Source: Sagittula sp. P11 (lineage in GTDB: Bacteria > Pseudomonadota > Alphaproteobacteria > Rhodobacterales > Rhodobacteraceae). From it: DNA of 64,000 nucleotides. How positions within the stretch are numbered: position 1 is the stretch's first letter; each line of letters begins with the position of its first letter. Under the pieces are notes generated by a model. The model was given only the letters and a program-made list of their open reading frames with translations, was not told the DNA's origin and did no database searches. The stretch covers positions 2,514,001 through 2,578,000 of the forward strand of contig NZ_CP021913.1 in the NCBI RefSeq assembly GCF_002814095.1, read 5' to 3'. A program made the position numbers and the translations under genes. This document shows, one piece after another, positions 7,187-16,452 of the stretch.

Positions 7187-9741
7187 CACAGCGCCCCCAG
7201 CCAGAGCGGGAAGACCGCCAGCATGGCGAAGGTCATGATGACCGTCACCGCGAGGAAGTGGGTATAAAGCGTCAGGTTGCGCAGGTCCGCCGGGAAGTCG
7301 GGCGTGCAGATGCCCGCCCAGATGCGCGCCGCTGTATAGAGCTGCATGAGCAGGCCAAGCGCCACGTGCACGGAAAGCCACAGGAGCAGCGCCCAGATGG
7401 TCGCGTCGAAGCTGTGGCGCGTGGGGTCGAGGCCCGCTTGCATCGCCGCCCAGGCAAACGCGGCCATGCCCAGCACGCCCGCCACCGGAGCGGCGAGGAG
7501 CGCGCCGATGGCTGCGCCCGGGGCACGGGACGCCAGTTGACCGCGTGCCGCGACGGTCAGGCCCCACTGTCCCATCACGCCGGCAAAGCCCAGGATGAGC
7601 CAGCCGAAGGGCATCGCCTCGGTCGTGGACATGAAGTCCGGCAGCACGGTCCAGAAGAAGAAGTAGGAGAACACCAGCCCGACAAACGCTGTCATGTCGC
7701 CGGTCATGGTGATGAACACGGCCCACCAGCCGACCGACCCGGCGCCTGCCTCGTAGGTCGGCAGGGTCAGGCCGCGCCCGGCGTATTTCTCGGGCTTCTC
7801 GGGGATCTGCGCGGTGCCGGTCCAGAGCCAGTAGAGCGTGACGGCGACAAAGGCCGCGCCGGAGATCAGGGCGATGGTCCACCAGTGGTAGGTGGCGACG
7901 ATGAAGCTGGTCCCGAGGAAGAGGGCGGCGAACAGCATCAGCCAGGACGGCCCCGGCACGCGCTGGACGAACAGCGGGCGGGCGTCGAGGATGTCGGTGA
8001 CGATCAGCTCGCGCTTGCCTTCCTCGGCGTCGGGCAGGAACCACTCGCCGCGGTCGATCTGGTCGAGCAGGCCGGGCTGGTCCCACAGCGGATAGCGCGA
8101 GGTGATGAGCGGGATCGACCGCACGCCCCACGGCTTGTCGGGGACTTCGGCGCTCCATTCCATCGTTCCGGCGTTCCAGACGTTGCGCTTCACCGGGGCG
8201 TGCTTGCCGCGCGGCCAGAGCACGTTGACGGCCAGCACGACGAACCCTGCGGCGAAGATGAAGCTGCCGACGGTCGACACCATGTTCAGCACGGCCCAGC
8301 CGTCGGTGACGTCATAGGTCCAGACGCGGCGGGGCATGCCCATGACGCCGGTCCAGTGCATCGGAAGGAAGGCGATGTTGAAGCCGCCGAACATCAGCCA
8401 GAAGGACCACTTGCCGGCTTTCTGGTTGGTCTGGCGCTGGGTGACGAAGGGATACCAGTAGTAGACACCGGCAAAGAGCGGGAAGAGCATGCCGCCGATC
8501 AGCGTGTAGTGCAGGTGGGCGACGACGAAGTAGCTGTCATGCGCCTGCCAGTCGAAGGGCACCAGCGCGACCATGACGCCCGTGAGGCCGCCGAAGACGA
8601 AGATCGCCAGCGCGCCGCCCGCAAACAGCATCGGCAGGGAGGGGCGCACCTTGGCCACGAGCATCGTCGCGACGAAGCAGAAGATCTGGATGCCTGTCGG
8701 GACCGCCACCGCCTCTGACGCGGCCGAGAAGAAGCTGAGCGAGATTTCAGGCAGGCCCACGGTGAACATGTGGTGGACCCACAGGCCGAAGGACAGGAAG
8801 GCCACGCCCACCGCCGAGAGCACGATCCACGAATGGCCGATCATCGGGCGGCTGGCAAAGGTCGGCAGGATCGTGGCGATCAGCGCGATGGACGGCAGGA
8901 AGACGATGTAGACCTCCGGGTGGCCGAAGATCCAGAACAGGTGCTGCCACAGCAGGGGATCGCCGCCCCGGTCCGGATCGAAGAAGGCCCAGCCGAAGGC
9001 GCGTTCGAGTTCGAGCAGCAGGTCGCCCGCGATCAGCGGCGGGAAGGCGAAGAGGATCATCCCCGCCACCACCAGCACGTACCAGCAGTAGAGCGGCATC
9101 TGGTTCAGGCGCATGCCCGGCGGGCGGGACTTCAGCACGCCGACGATCAGTTCGACCGCCGCCGCGATCGACGACACCTCGATGAACGACAGGCCCAAGA
9201 GCCAGATGTCCGCGCCGACGCCGGAGTATTCCGGGTTCGACGACAGCGGCGCGTACATGAACCAGCCGCCGTCCGGCGCCGCGCCGAAGAAGATCGACCC
9301 GCAGACAAAGACGCCGCCGATCAGGAAACACCAGTATCCGAACGCCGAGAGGCGCGGGAAGGGCAGGTCGCGCGCGCCGAGGATCTCGGGGAGGACGAGG
9401 ATGGCCACCGCCTCGAAGATCGGCACGGCGAAGAGGAACATCATCGCCGTGCCGTGCAGCGTGAAGACCTGATTGTAGAGGTCCTGCGACAGGAAGTCGT
9501 TGCCCGGCACCGCAAGCTGCGTACGGATCAGCAGGGCCAGAACCCCGGCAAAGCAGAAGAAGGCGAAGGACGTCAGCAGATACCAGAGCCCGACCTCGGA
9601 GTTGTTGACGTCCGACAGGTAGCGCCAGCCCTTCGGGCTTTCCCATGTCTTCAGCAGGCGCTCTCGCTGCGCCTTATCGCGGGCCTCGTCGTAGGGCTCG
9701 GCGGGCGGCAGGTCGTCAAGGTCGAAGGCGTCTGATTTCAT
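7186..9741 (-). CDS. ctaD: Fused cytochrome c oxidase subunits I and III
   Basis: 851-residue membrane protein: residues 1 to about 560 are heme-copper oxidase subunit I, and residues from about 600 to the end resemble subunit III. Catalytic ligands are visible: HGTAMMF (low-spin heme), GHPEVY (CuB histidine cross-linked to tyrosine), VHHMFTVG (two CuB histidines) and VAHLHYT (heme a3 and heme a histidines). GHPEVY plus a heme-c-bearing subunit II encoded just upstream point to a caa3-type proton-pumping oxidase. A natural I+III fusion is known in some bacteria but is not the usual alphaproteobacterial arrangement. Seven bases separate it from ctaC. Confidence 0.93.
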   Translation of the reverse strand: MKSDAFDLDDLPPAEPYDEARDKAQRERLLKTWESPKGWRYLSDVNNSEVGLWYLLTSFAFFCFAGVLALLIRTQLAVPGNDFLSQDLYNQVFTLHGTAMMFLFAVPIFEAVAILVLPEILGARDLPFPRLSAFGYWCFLIGGVFVCGSIFFGAAPDGGWFMYAPLSSNPEYSGVGADIWLLGLSFIEVSSIAAAVELIVGVLKSRPPGMRLNQMPLYCWYVLVVAGMILFAFPPLIAGDLLLELERAFGWAFFDPDRGGDPLLWQHLFWIFGHPEVYIVFLPSIALIATILPTFASRPMIGHSWIVLSAVGVAFLSFGLWVHHMFTVGLPEISLSFFSAASEAVAVPTGIQIFCFVATMLVAKVRPSLPMLFAGGALAIFVFGGLTGVMVALVPFDWQAHDSYFVVAHLHYTLIGGMLFPLFAGVYYWYPFVTQRQTNQKAGKWSFWLMFGGFNIAFLPMHWTGVMGMPRRVWTYDVTDGWAVLNMVSTVGSFIFAAGFVVLAVNVLWPRGKHAPVKRNVWNAGTMEWSAEVPDKPWGVRSIPLITSRYPLWDQPGLLDQIDRGEWFLPDAEEGKRELIVTDILDARPLFVQRVPGPSWLMLFAALFLGTSFIVATYHWWTIALISGAAFVAVTLYWLWTGTAQIPEKPEKYAGRGLTLPTYEAGAGSVGWWAVFITMTGDMTAFVGLVFSYFFFWTVLPDFMSTTEAMPFGWLILGFAGVMGQWGLTVAARGQLASRAPGAAIGALLAAPVAGVLGMAAFAWAAMQAGLDPTRHSFDATIWALLLWLSVHVALGLLMQLYTAARIWAGICTPDFPADLRNLTLYTHFLAVTVIMTFAMLAVFPLWLGAL

Positions 9742-9748
9742 GGCGGCT

Positions 9749-10708
9749 TTACTTGAGGCTCATCAGGAAGGAGACGAGCGCGTCGAGGCGGTCGCCGGTG
9801 AGGTGCGGATAGGCAGGCATGTCGATGTCGGGCTTCATGGCGTCGAGGTCGGTGATCCAGCGCGCCAGGTTCTCGGGCGTCATGTCGTAGATGCCCGCGC
9901 CCAGCCGTTCGCGGCTGGCCAGGTGGGTGAGGTCGGGGCCGACCTGTCCCACGGCTTCCGTGCCACGCAGGGTGTGGCAGGCGCCGCAGCCCTCGTCGAG
10001 GAAGACCTCCCAGCCGGGATCGCCCTCCGTGACCCGGGCGGGCGAGGCTTCGTTCTCCAGCCAGGCTTCGAAGGCCTCCGGCTCCATCACCACGGCGTCG
10101 AAGCGCATCAGCGCATGGGCGCCGCCGCAGTATTCCGCGCAAAGCCCGCCCCAGCTTCCCAGTTTTGTCGGTGTCAGGGTCAGCTGAGTCTCACGCCCCG
10201 GAATCATGTCCATCTTGCCGCCCATCGCGGGCACCCAGAAGGAATGGATCACGTCGTCGGCGGTCAGCCGGAAGAGCGTCGTCTGGCCCAGCGGCATGCG
10301 GATCTCGTTCGCGGTGACGACCTCGCCCTCGGGCGTCTCGTAGATCACGCGCCACCACCAGCGTTCGCCGTCGACCTGAACGGTCATGTCGCCTTCGTCG
10401 GCAACGAGGTCGCGCAGGATGAACAGGCCCCAGATCAACAGGGCGCCGACGACGACGGTCGGCAGGACGGCGCCGCCCCAGATGATGAAGCGCCGCGCCT
10501 GTTGTTCGCGGTGGGGTTTGGCATCGGCCCGGTGGGCAAAGACGGCGGCGCCGACGACCAGTGTCCAGATCACGGCAGCGCCTGCCACGACGGTCCAGAA
10601 CAGGGGTTCGATGGTCTGGGATTCGGCGCCTGCGGAAGACAGCCAGTTGTGCCGTCCGCTGCACCCGGACAGCAGCAGACCCGCCGTCAAAACTGAAATG
10701 CGCCGCAA
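9749..10708 (-). CDS. ctaC: Cytochrome c oxidase subunit II with C-terminal heme c
   Basis: About 319 residues. The N-terminus carries a lipoprotein-like signal ending LLLSGCSG, then two membrane helices, a cupredoxin domain with the CuA motif [12 protein letters not shown] (about residues 185-200) and an HSFWVP segment, and finally a cytochrome c domain with CGACH at 241-245. This fused heme c defines caa3 oxidases, which accept electrons from soluble or membrane cytochromes. The only in-frame start near the lipobox is TTG at 10708 (another TTG at 10690). First gene of the operon; divergent from the next gene across 158 bases. Confidence 0.92.
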   Translation of the reverse strand: MRRISVLTAGLLLSGCSGRHNWLSSAGAESQTIEPLFWTVVAGAAVIWTLVVGAAVFAHRADAKPHREQQARRFIIWGGAVLPTVVVGALLIWGLFILRDLVADEGDMTVQVDGERWWWRVIYETPEGEVVTANEIRMPLGQTTLFRLTADDVIHSFWVPAMGGKMDMIPGRETQLTLTPTKLGSWGGLCAEYCGGAHALMRFDAVVMEPEAFEAWLENEASPARVTEGDPGWEVFLDEGCGACHTLRGTEAVGQVGPDLTHLASRERLGAGIYDMTPENLARWITDLDAMKPDIDMPAYPHLTGDRLDALVSFLMSLK

Positions 10709-10866
10709 CCCTTCGTCCCGTCCCTGCTTGTGTCTGCAAGCTTGTGCTTAGGTGCCCAACGACCGAACCGGCATTCGGTTGCACGAAAAATTCATCCGTT
10801 GTGCATTTGTCGGGGCCGGTGCCGCAGGTGCTTGTAAAACGGGGGGCTTCGGGCTGTGATGAGTGC

Positions 10867-11895
10867 ATGCGATCCATCCGGACCATCCATGTCATCTCTG
10901 CCCATGCCGAGGGCGAGGTCGGCGATGTCATCGTGGGCGGCGTCCTGCCGCCTCCGGGCGACACGATCTGGGAGCAGAGCCGCTGGATCGCGCGGGACGG
11001 CAGCCTGCGGAACTTCGTCCTGAACGAGCCGCGCGGCGGCGTGTTCCGGCACGTGAACCTGCTGGTGCCGCCCAGGCATCCGGAGGCGGATGCCGCCTTC
11101 ATCATCATGGAGCCGGAGGACACGCCGCCGATGTCGGGGTCGAACTCGATCTGCGTGGCCACGGTGCTTCTGGACGGCGGGCTGATGCCGATGACGGAGC
11201 CGGTCACCCACCTGACGCTGGAGGCGCCCGGCGGGCTGGTGAAGGTCCGGGCCGACTGCCGGGACGGCAAGGCCGAGCGTATCCACGTGCGGAACCTGCC
11301 CTCCTTCGCCGCGCGCCTCGACCAGAGGCTGGAGGTCGAGGGGCTGGGCACGCTGACCGTCGACACAGCCTATGGCGGCGACAGTTTCGTCGTTGTGGAC
11401 GCGGCGGCCATGGGCTTTGCCCTGACGGAGGACGAGGCGCATGACATCGCGCGGCTGGGTGTCCGGATCACCGACGCGGCCAACGCGCAGCTCGGGTTCA
11501 CGCACCCGGACAATCCAGATTGGCGGCACATCTCCTTCTGCCTCTTCGCCGGGCCGCTGGAACAAGGGCCGGTGGGCCTTACAAGCAGCGCGGCGGTTGC
11601 GATCCAGCCGGGCAAGGTCGACCGCTCCCCGACGGGGACGGCGCTTTCCGCGCGGATGGCGCTGTTGCGAGCGCGGGGGGTGATGCAGGCCGGGGACACG
11701 CTGACCGTGCGGTCGGTGATCGGCTCGACCTTCCGCGGCAAGATCATCTCCGACACGGCGGTCGGCGGCCAACCGGCCATCGTGCCTGAGATATGCGGGC
11801 GCGGCTGGATCACCGGCATTCACCAGCACATGCTGGACCCCGCCGATCCGTGGCCCGAGGGCTATCGGCTGTCCGACACGTGGGGCGCGCGCTAG
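10867..11895 (+). CDS. Proline racemase superfamily protein, probable trans-3-hydroxyproline dehydratase-like
   Basis: 342 residues, full-length for the proline racemase / hydroxyproline epimerase superfamily. The two catalytic positions are unusual: the first, normally Cys in MCGH, is S90 in [10 protein letters not shown]; the second, normally Cys in PCGT, is T256 in [12 protein letters not shown]. In the family, Cys/Cys enzymes epimerise proline or 4-hydroxyproline, and Cys/Thr enzymes dehydrate trans-3-hydroxyproline. A Ser/Thr pair rules out two-thiol racemisation and favours dehydratase-like or altered chemistry. The ATG at 10867 is in frame; an ATG at 10859 is not. No hydroxyproline catabolic genes lie beside it. 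Confidence 0.8.
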   Translation: MRSIRTIHVISAHAEGEVGDVIVGGVLPPPGDTIWEQSRWIARDGSLRNFVLNEPRGGVFRHVNLLVPPRHPEADAAFIIMEPEDTPPMSGSNSICVATVLLDGGLMPMTEPVTHLTLEAPGGLVKVRADCRDGKAERIHVRNLPSFAARLDQRLEVEGLGTLTVDTAYGGDSFVVVDAAAMGFALTEDEAHDIARLGVRITDAANAQLGFTHPDNPDWRHISFCLFAGPLEQGPVGLTSSAAVAIQPGKVDRSPTGTALSARMALLRARGVMQAGDTLTVRSVIGSTFRGKIISDTAVGGQPAIVPEICGRGWITGIHQHMLDPADPWPEGYRLSDTWGAR

Positions 11896-12260
11896 GGCGC
11901 GGCCTTCAGCCCGTCCAGAAGCGCCTTGAGCTGGTCCATGGGGATCGGTTTCTTCAGGACGGGGGTCTCGTCGTGGTGGGCGGGCCGGTCGGCGTTGGAG
12001 CCGAGGCCGGACATCAGCACGCAGGACAGGTCCGGCTTCATTGCGGTCGCCGCATCGACGAAGTCGAAGCCGCTGTGGCCCTGCGGCAGCGACACGTCCA
12101 CAAGGGCCAGAACGATGCCCGGTTCCGCCGCCAGCGCCGCCAGCCCGGTTTCCATGTCCTCCGCCATCACCGCTTCCTGCCCCAGCACGCGGCAGATCTG
12201 GGTCATCAGCCTGGCGAGGTCGGCGTTGTCGTCCACGATCAGGACTGTGGTGTCTGGCAT
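11892..12260 (-). CDS. Stand-alone receiver-domain response regulator
   Basis: 122 residues forming a single CheY-like receiver: acidic pair D10/D11 in IVDDN, phosphoacceptor D55 in LALVDVSLP, and the conserved lysine in PVLKKP near residue 106. No output domain. It is divergent from the BvgS-like hybrid kinase gene (157 bases apart), which suggests it takes phosphate from that kinase or acts as a phosphate sink. The open frame runs upstream to 12377, but the added residues are basic and unlike a receiver; the ATG at 12260 begins the domain. Its stop overlaps the end of the convergent racemase-family gene by four bases. Confidence 0.85.
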   Translation of the reverse strand: MPDTTVLIVDDNADLARLMTQICRVLGQEAVMAEDMETGLAALAAEPGIVLALVDVSLPQGHSGFDFVDAATAMKPDLSCVLMSGLGSNADRPAHHDETPVLKKPIPMDQLKALLDGLKAAP

Positions 12261-12416
12261 TGGAAAACTTCCGGTGAAAGGAGGGGAAAACGGCCGGTCA
12301 GGCACATGCGGAGCGCGAAATCTCCGTGCAGGGAAACGCGCCCTTGGCAGTATCTTCGCTTGCATCGCCAGATGCAACGGGTGTCACTGGTTGCACACGT
12401 CATACGGGACCGTCCC

Positions 12417-15400
12417 ATGTTACGCCTGCTTGTCCGCGTCCTTCTGGCCGCGGCGGTTGCCTTGATCCACGCCTTCCCGGCCGCCGCTCAGACCGCGGCG
12501 GAGGACAGGGTCGTGGTGCCGTGGGGCCCGCTGAGCGGGGTCTACGAACAGACGGATACCGGGCTGACGGGTTTCTTCGCCGAGCTGGCCCTCGAGATCG
12601 GCAGCAGGGCGGATCTGGAGGTGGAGTTCCGCCGGTATCCGACCTACCCGGCGGCGCTTGCCGCCCAGGCCGCGGGCGAGACCGACATGATCGCCGGTGT
12701 TGTCGATCTGCCGATCCTGCGCGGCAATGTACTGTTGTCGGAGCCGATTGCCGAAACCGCCGTCTATCTTTTCGTCCGGAGCGAGGCGCGGTCCGACACC
12801 ACCATGGAAAGCATGGCGGGCCGGCGCATCGGTGTCCTGCGCGACACCGCCTGGAGCGATCTGGCCGACCTTCAGGGACGGGCCGAGGTGGTGGCTTTTG
12901 ACACGGTGTCGGCAGCCTTCGCCGCGCTTCTGGTCGGGCAGGTGGACGGGGTCGTCGCGCTGCACAAGGCCGGGGTGGATTTCCTGCGCAAGTCGCGGCT
13001 CGACTACCGGATCCGCATTGCCGGCGAACCGCTGCGCCGGGAATTGCACTACGTCGCCCTGTCGCCCGACCGGGCCGACCTGATGCCCCGGATCAACCGC
13101 GCCCTCGACGGGATGCGTGCGGACGGCACCCTGGCCGACCTGCTGCAATGGTGGAACATGGTCCCGCCGGAACCCGCGCCCGAGGTGCTGACCGTCGGCG
13201 TGACCCATTTCCCGCCCTACCAGGTGGTCAACGGGGACGGCACCTTCACCGGCTACGGGGTAGAGACGCTGCGCGGGCTGGCGGCGCGGGCGGGGCTGGC
13301 GCTGCAGTACAAGGGGATCACGGTCGAGGAATGGGCGCAGGGACCGGGCCCGGGGCGCTACGACCTGCTGCCCCCGATCAGCGTGACCGGCGAAAAGCAG
13401 CAGACGATGGATTTTTCCATTCCGATCCAGCAGTCGCCCTACGCGATTTTCATGCGCGCGGGCGAGGGCGACGATGTGAAGGGTCTCGACGATCTGGAGG
13501 GGCGCCCGGTCGGCGTGCGCGAGAACAACTACGCGGCGCAACTGGCGCAGAACCACGGCGGGCTGACGCTTTCCACCTACCCGGACGAGTTCGGGCTGTT
13601 CGACGGTCTTCTGCGCGGAGAGGTGGACGCGGTGCTTTATGCCAGCGTCCCCGCGCGCGAGGCGCTCGCCCGCTCCGGGAGAAGCCAGGATGTGCGGGAG
13701 ATCCAGCCGCCCTTCGAGGTCTCGCAGCGGGCCGTCGCGTTGCGCCTTGGCCTGCCGGAGGTGCGGGAACGGCTGGATGCGGTCATCCCGGGCTACCTGT
13801 CTTCCGAGGAATACATCGCCCTGCGCGACCGCTGGCTGGGCGATCCGGTGTTCTGGACGCCCGCCCGGACGCGCCTTGCGCTGGGGATCGCCATTGCGCT
13901 TGCGGTGCTCATCCCGCTTGCCTTCCTTGTCCAGTCGAAGCGGGCGCAGCACCGGGTAGAGGCGCAGGCGGACGATCTGCGGCGCATCACCCTGCGGCTG
14001 GGGGCCATCCTGAACGCGACGCGTGCCGCCATCGTCGGCCTGCGCCGCGACGGGCGCATCGCCTTTGCCAACCCCGGCGCCGTGGGCTTGCTGGGCCTGC
14101 GTGCCGACACATGGCCCGCGGACTGGCCGGAGAACGTGTCGTTTGTGGGGGCGGACGACGACCTGCCGCTCCTGTCCTCCGCCGATCCTGTCCAGCGCGC
14201 CCGCGCCGGGTCGGAGATCGTGTCGGAACGGGCGGTGCTGAGGACCGGCGAGACGGACCCGAGGCGCTATGTCCGGATCTCAAGCTCGCCAGTGGATGCG
14301 CCTGCGCAGTCGGACCTGTCCACGGTGCTGGTGATCGAGGACGTGACCGAACAGGAAAAGGTGCGTCAGCAGGCGGAGCGGGCCGGGCGGCTCGACGCGC
14401 TGGGGCAGCTGACCGGCGGGGTGGCGCACGATTTCAACAACATCCTCGCCACGATCCAGTACGCGGCGCAACTGGCCAGCATGTCGGCGGACGCGACGCA
14501 GAAGGATTTTCTCGACAAGGCGCTGGCCTCTGTCGAGCGGGGCAGCCTGCTGACCGGCCGTCTGCTGGCCTTTGCCAAGCGCCAGCCTGCCGCGCCCGAC
14601 GCCGTGTCCGTTGCCCGTATCCTGCGCGAGCTGCGGGACCTGGCCGGGCCGCTCCTGGAAAAATCCGTGACGCTCGAGACCGCCTTTCCCGAGCCCGACC
14701 TCTGGGTGGTCTGCGATCCCGCCCAGCTTGAGAACGCGCTCCTGAACCTCGTGCTGAACAGCAGGGACGCGATCCTGGGCGCGGCGGAAAGCGGGCGGAT
14801 CGTCGTGCGCGCCTGTGCGACGGCGCCCGACGCGAGCGGTTTCGACCGGGTGGAGATCGCGGTGGAGGACGATGGCCCGGGCATGACGCCGGAGGTGCGC
14901 AAACGCGCCACGGACCCGTTCTTCACGACCAAGGGCGGCGAGGGCGGCACCGGACTGGGCCTTTCGATGGTCTATGGCTTTGTCGAGCAGTCGGACGGCG
15001 AGCTGGTGATCGAGAGCACGCCGGGGCAGGGCGCGACCGTGATCCTCAGGCTGCCGGGCGGCGACATGCCCGAGGAGGCGGGGGAGGAGACCGCGGGACA
15101 GATCGAGAAGGGCGCGGGGGAATGCGTGCTGATCGTCGAGGACGAACGCGACCTGCTGACCCTGACCTCGGAGATGGTGAAGTCGCTGGGCTACCGTGTC
15201 CTGACGGCGCCGACGGGGCGGGCGGCACTCGACCTCGTCAATGCCGATCCGGCGTGTTTCGACCTTCTCCTGACCGACGTGGTCATGCCCGGAGGGATCG
15301 GTGGCTTCGATCTGGTGCGCCGGGTGCAGGGGGTGCGGCCGGACGTGCCCGTCGTCTACATGTCCGGCTACACCGGCATCACGCGCGAGAACATGGGTAA

Positions 15401-15500
15401 CGCGACGGCGCCGCTGATCCGCAAACCCTGCCGGCCCGTGGAACTGTCGCGGGTGCTGCGGCGGGCGCTTCGGGCAACGCAGCCGCCATCGCCGCTCTGA
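12417..15500 (+). CDS. BvgS-like hybrid sensor histidine kinase
   Basis: 1,027 residues. Signal peptide (MLRLLVRVLLAAAVALIHAF, cleaved near AQTA), two tandem periplasmic solute-binding (SBP_bac_3) domains at about 30-245 and 255-470, a membrane helix near 485-505, a PAS-like region to about 640, a HisKA domain with H671 in GGVAHDFNN, an ATPase domain with DDGPGM and GGTGLGLSM, and a C-terminal receiver with D954 in LLTDVVMPGG. This architecture resembles BvgS-type sensors of small periplasmic ligands such as amino acids. No phosphotransfer domain is seen, so it may relay to the divergent receiver protein. A long in-frame upstream extension is rejected in favour of the signal peptide start. 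Confidence 0.9.
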   Translation: MLRLLVRVLLAAAVALIHAFPAAAQTAAEDRVVVPWGPLSGVYEQTDTGLTGFFAELALEIGSRADLEVEFRRYPTYPAALAAQAAGETDMIAGVVDLPILRGNVLLSEPIAETAVYLFVRSEARSDTTMESMAGRRIGVLRDTAWSDLADLQGRAEVVAFDTVSAAFAALLVGQVDGVVALHKAGVDFLRKSRLDYRIRIAGEPLRRELHYVALSPDRADLMPRINRALDGMRADGTLADLLQWWNMVPPEPAPEVLTVGVTHFPPYQVVNGDGTFTGYGVETLRGLAARAGLALQYKGITVEEWAQGPGPGRYDLLPPISVTGEKQQTMDFSIPIQQSPYAIFMRAGEGDDVKGLDDLEGRPVGVRENNYAAQLAQNHGGLTLSTYPDEFGLFDGLLRGEVDAVLYASVPAREALARSGRSQDVREIQPPFEVSQRAVALRLGLPEVRERLDAVIPGYLSSEEYIALRDRWLGDPVFWTPARTRLALGIAIALAVLIPLAFLVQSKRAQHRVEAQADDLRRITLRLGAILNATRAAIVGLRRDGRIAFANPGAVGLLGLRADTWPADWPENVSFVGADDDLPLLSSADPVQRARAGSEIVSERAVLRTGETDPRRYVRISSSPVDAPAQSDLSTVLVIEDVTEQEKVRQQAERAGRLDALGQLTGGVAHDFNNILATIQYAAQLASMSADATQKDFLDKALASVERGSLLTGRLLAFAKRQPAAPDAVSVARILRELRDLAGPLLEKSVTLETAFPEPDLWVVCDPAQLENALLNLVLNSRDAILGAAESGRIVVRACATAPDASGFDRVEIAVEDDGPGMTPEVRKRATDPFFTTKGGEGGTGLGLSMVYGFVEQSDGELVIESTPGQGATVILRLPGGDMPEEAGEETAGQIEKGAGECVLIVEDERDLLTLTSEMVKSLGYRVLTAPTGRAALDLVNADPACFDLLLTDVVMPGGIGGFDLVRRVQGVRPDVPVVYMSGYTGITRENMGNATAPLIRKPCRPVELSRVLRRALRATQPPSPL

Positions 15501-16019
15501 TCCACAAGCATCTGTATGGGATGAGGTGAGGCGGCCTTGGCCACTGCTTTACATCTATGAGTGTTTATCAAGGTGCATTGCACTTTCTGGTTGCGTTCAA
15601 CCGCTTTTCAGGAAAATATCGGAATGGTCTTTATCTGAGAGGGGGCAGGTCTTTTCGACAGGTCCCTGAGAGGTGGCGAGATGACCGCACCGGGCATGAC
15701 CGGGTGCCCTGCGCGGTCCGCTTGCCCCACGACTCGGTCTGCCCGATCTCCGACTTGGACGGTCCGCGTGCAACCCGGACAGTTGCGGGTTTTCGCAAGT
15801 GAACGTCGTATCGTGCCAAGTGAGCTGACACATTTCTGTTTCTTTCGCATCCAGAGCGGGCAATTCTGCCCGTTCGGCGGAAACCTGCTGCTGACATGCT
15901 TGTTTTTTCCAATTGCGTGAGGAAATGGCTGTCGGAAATCACGGGATTGCGTTTTTGCAACCTTGTTCGGGGCGGGCATACTTTGTAGCAAAAACGTAAA
16001 TTTCGAGTTTGGATACGCT
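15501..16019. other. Intergenic region without a convincing gene
   Basis: 519 bases between the hybrid kinase and the winged-helix gene. Several short open frames on both strands have no recognisable features or good ribosome binding sites. A hairpin CGGGCA-ATTC-TGCCCG lies at 15859-15874, without a T-tract on either side. The sequence is somewhat richer in A and T than its surroundings toward the right end (15880-16019), consistent with a promoter for the next gene. Confidence 0.5.
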
Positions 16020-16325
16020 ATGTCGTCGCTTTCAGGTATGGCCAAGCTGCGTGAAGCGCTTTGGCAAATGGAAAAGGACATCGGACTCGCCGAGCTGTCG
16101 CGGAACGAGCGCGACCTCCTTTATGCGTTCCACTCCGTCGCGGCCGTGTCGGGCGGGGGCGAGGTGAGTTCGGAACAGGTCAGGACCGACGGTGTCGTCT
16201 GCGACATGAAGCACGCGACCTTCCACAGGTCGCTCAAGCGGTTGCTCGAGCTGGGCTATATCGAAGTGGCCCCGCAGAGAAAGACCAAGGTCTACCGGCT
16301 GACGGACAAACCGCTGGGCGTCTGA
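16020..16325 (+). CDS. Small winged-helix DNA-binding protein
   Basis: 101 residues. The order of elements (helix with ERDLLYAFHSVA, a helix-turn-helix with MKHATFHRSLKRLLELGYIE, and a wing with KTKVYRLT) fits a MarR-like single-domain winged helix. No effector domain. The frame opens at 15963, but the segment before the ATG at 16020 does not look like the family start; the ATG is followed by MSSLSGMAKL. It precedes the decarboxylase gene by 127 bases on the same strand and may regulate it; that is inference. Confidence 0.6.
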   Translation: MSSLSGMAKLREALWQMEKDIGLAELSRNERDLLYAFHSVAAVSGGGEVSSEQVRTDGVVCDMKHATFHRSLKRLLELGYIEVAPQRKTKVYRLTDKPLGV

Positions 16326-16452
16326 CGCCGGGCGGCCTCGGCCGGATCGCGCCGGGCAACGCCGGGCGCGCCCCCCTTGACGATGCAGCCTCAGGCAGAA
16401 ACAACGAGTGGACGCCGCGCGTCCGTTCAGGGCCGGTCCCGAGGAGTGACTC

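Noticed and set aside
11793-12416. In-frame extension of the hybrid kinase gene far upstream
   Set aside because: It runs antisense over the receiver gene and lacks protein-like composition; the signal peptide begins at 12417.
11793-15500. A single 1,235-residue kinase starting at 11793
   Set aside because: The first ~208 codons have no domain and lie opposite a well-formed receiver gene.
15557-15802. 81-codon open frame in the gap before the winged-helix gene
   Set aside because: No ribosome binding site, no domain, and composition typical of non-coding GC-rich sequence.
15859-15874. Hairpin CGGGCA-ATTC-TGCCCG as a terminator
   Set aside because: No T-tract on either strand and no gene end nearby.
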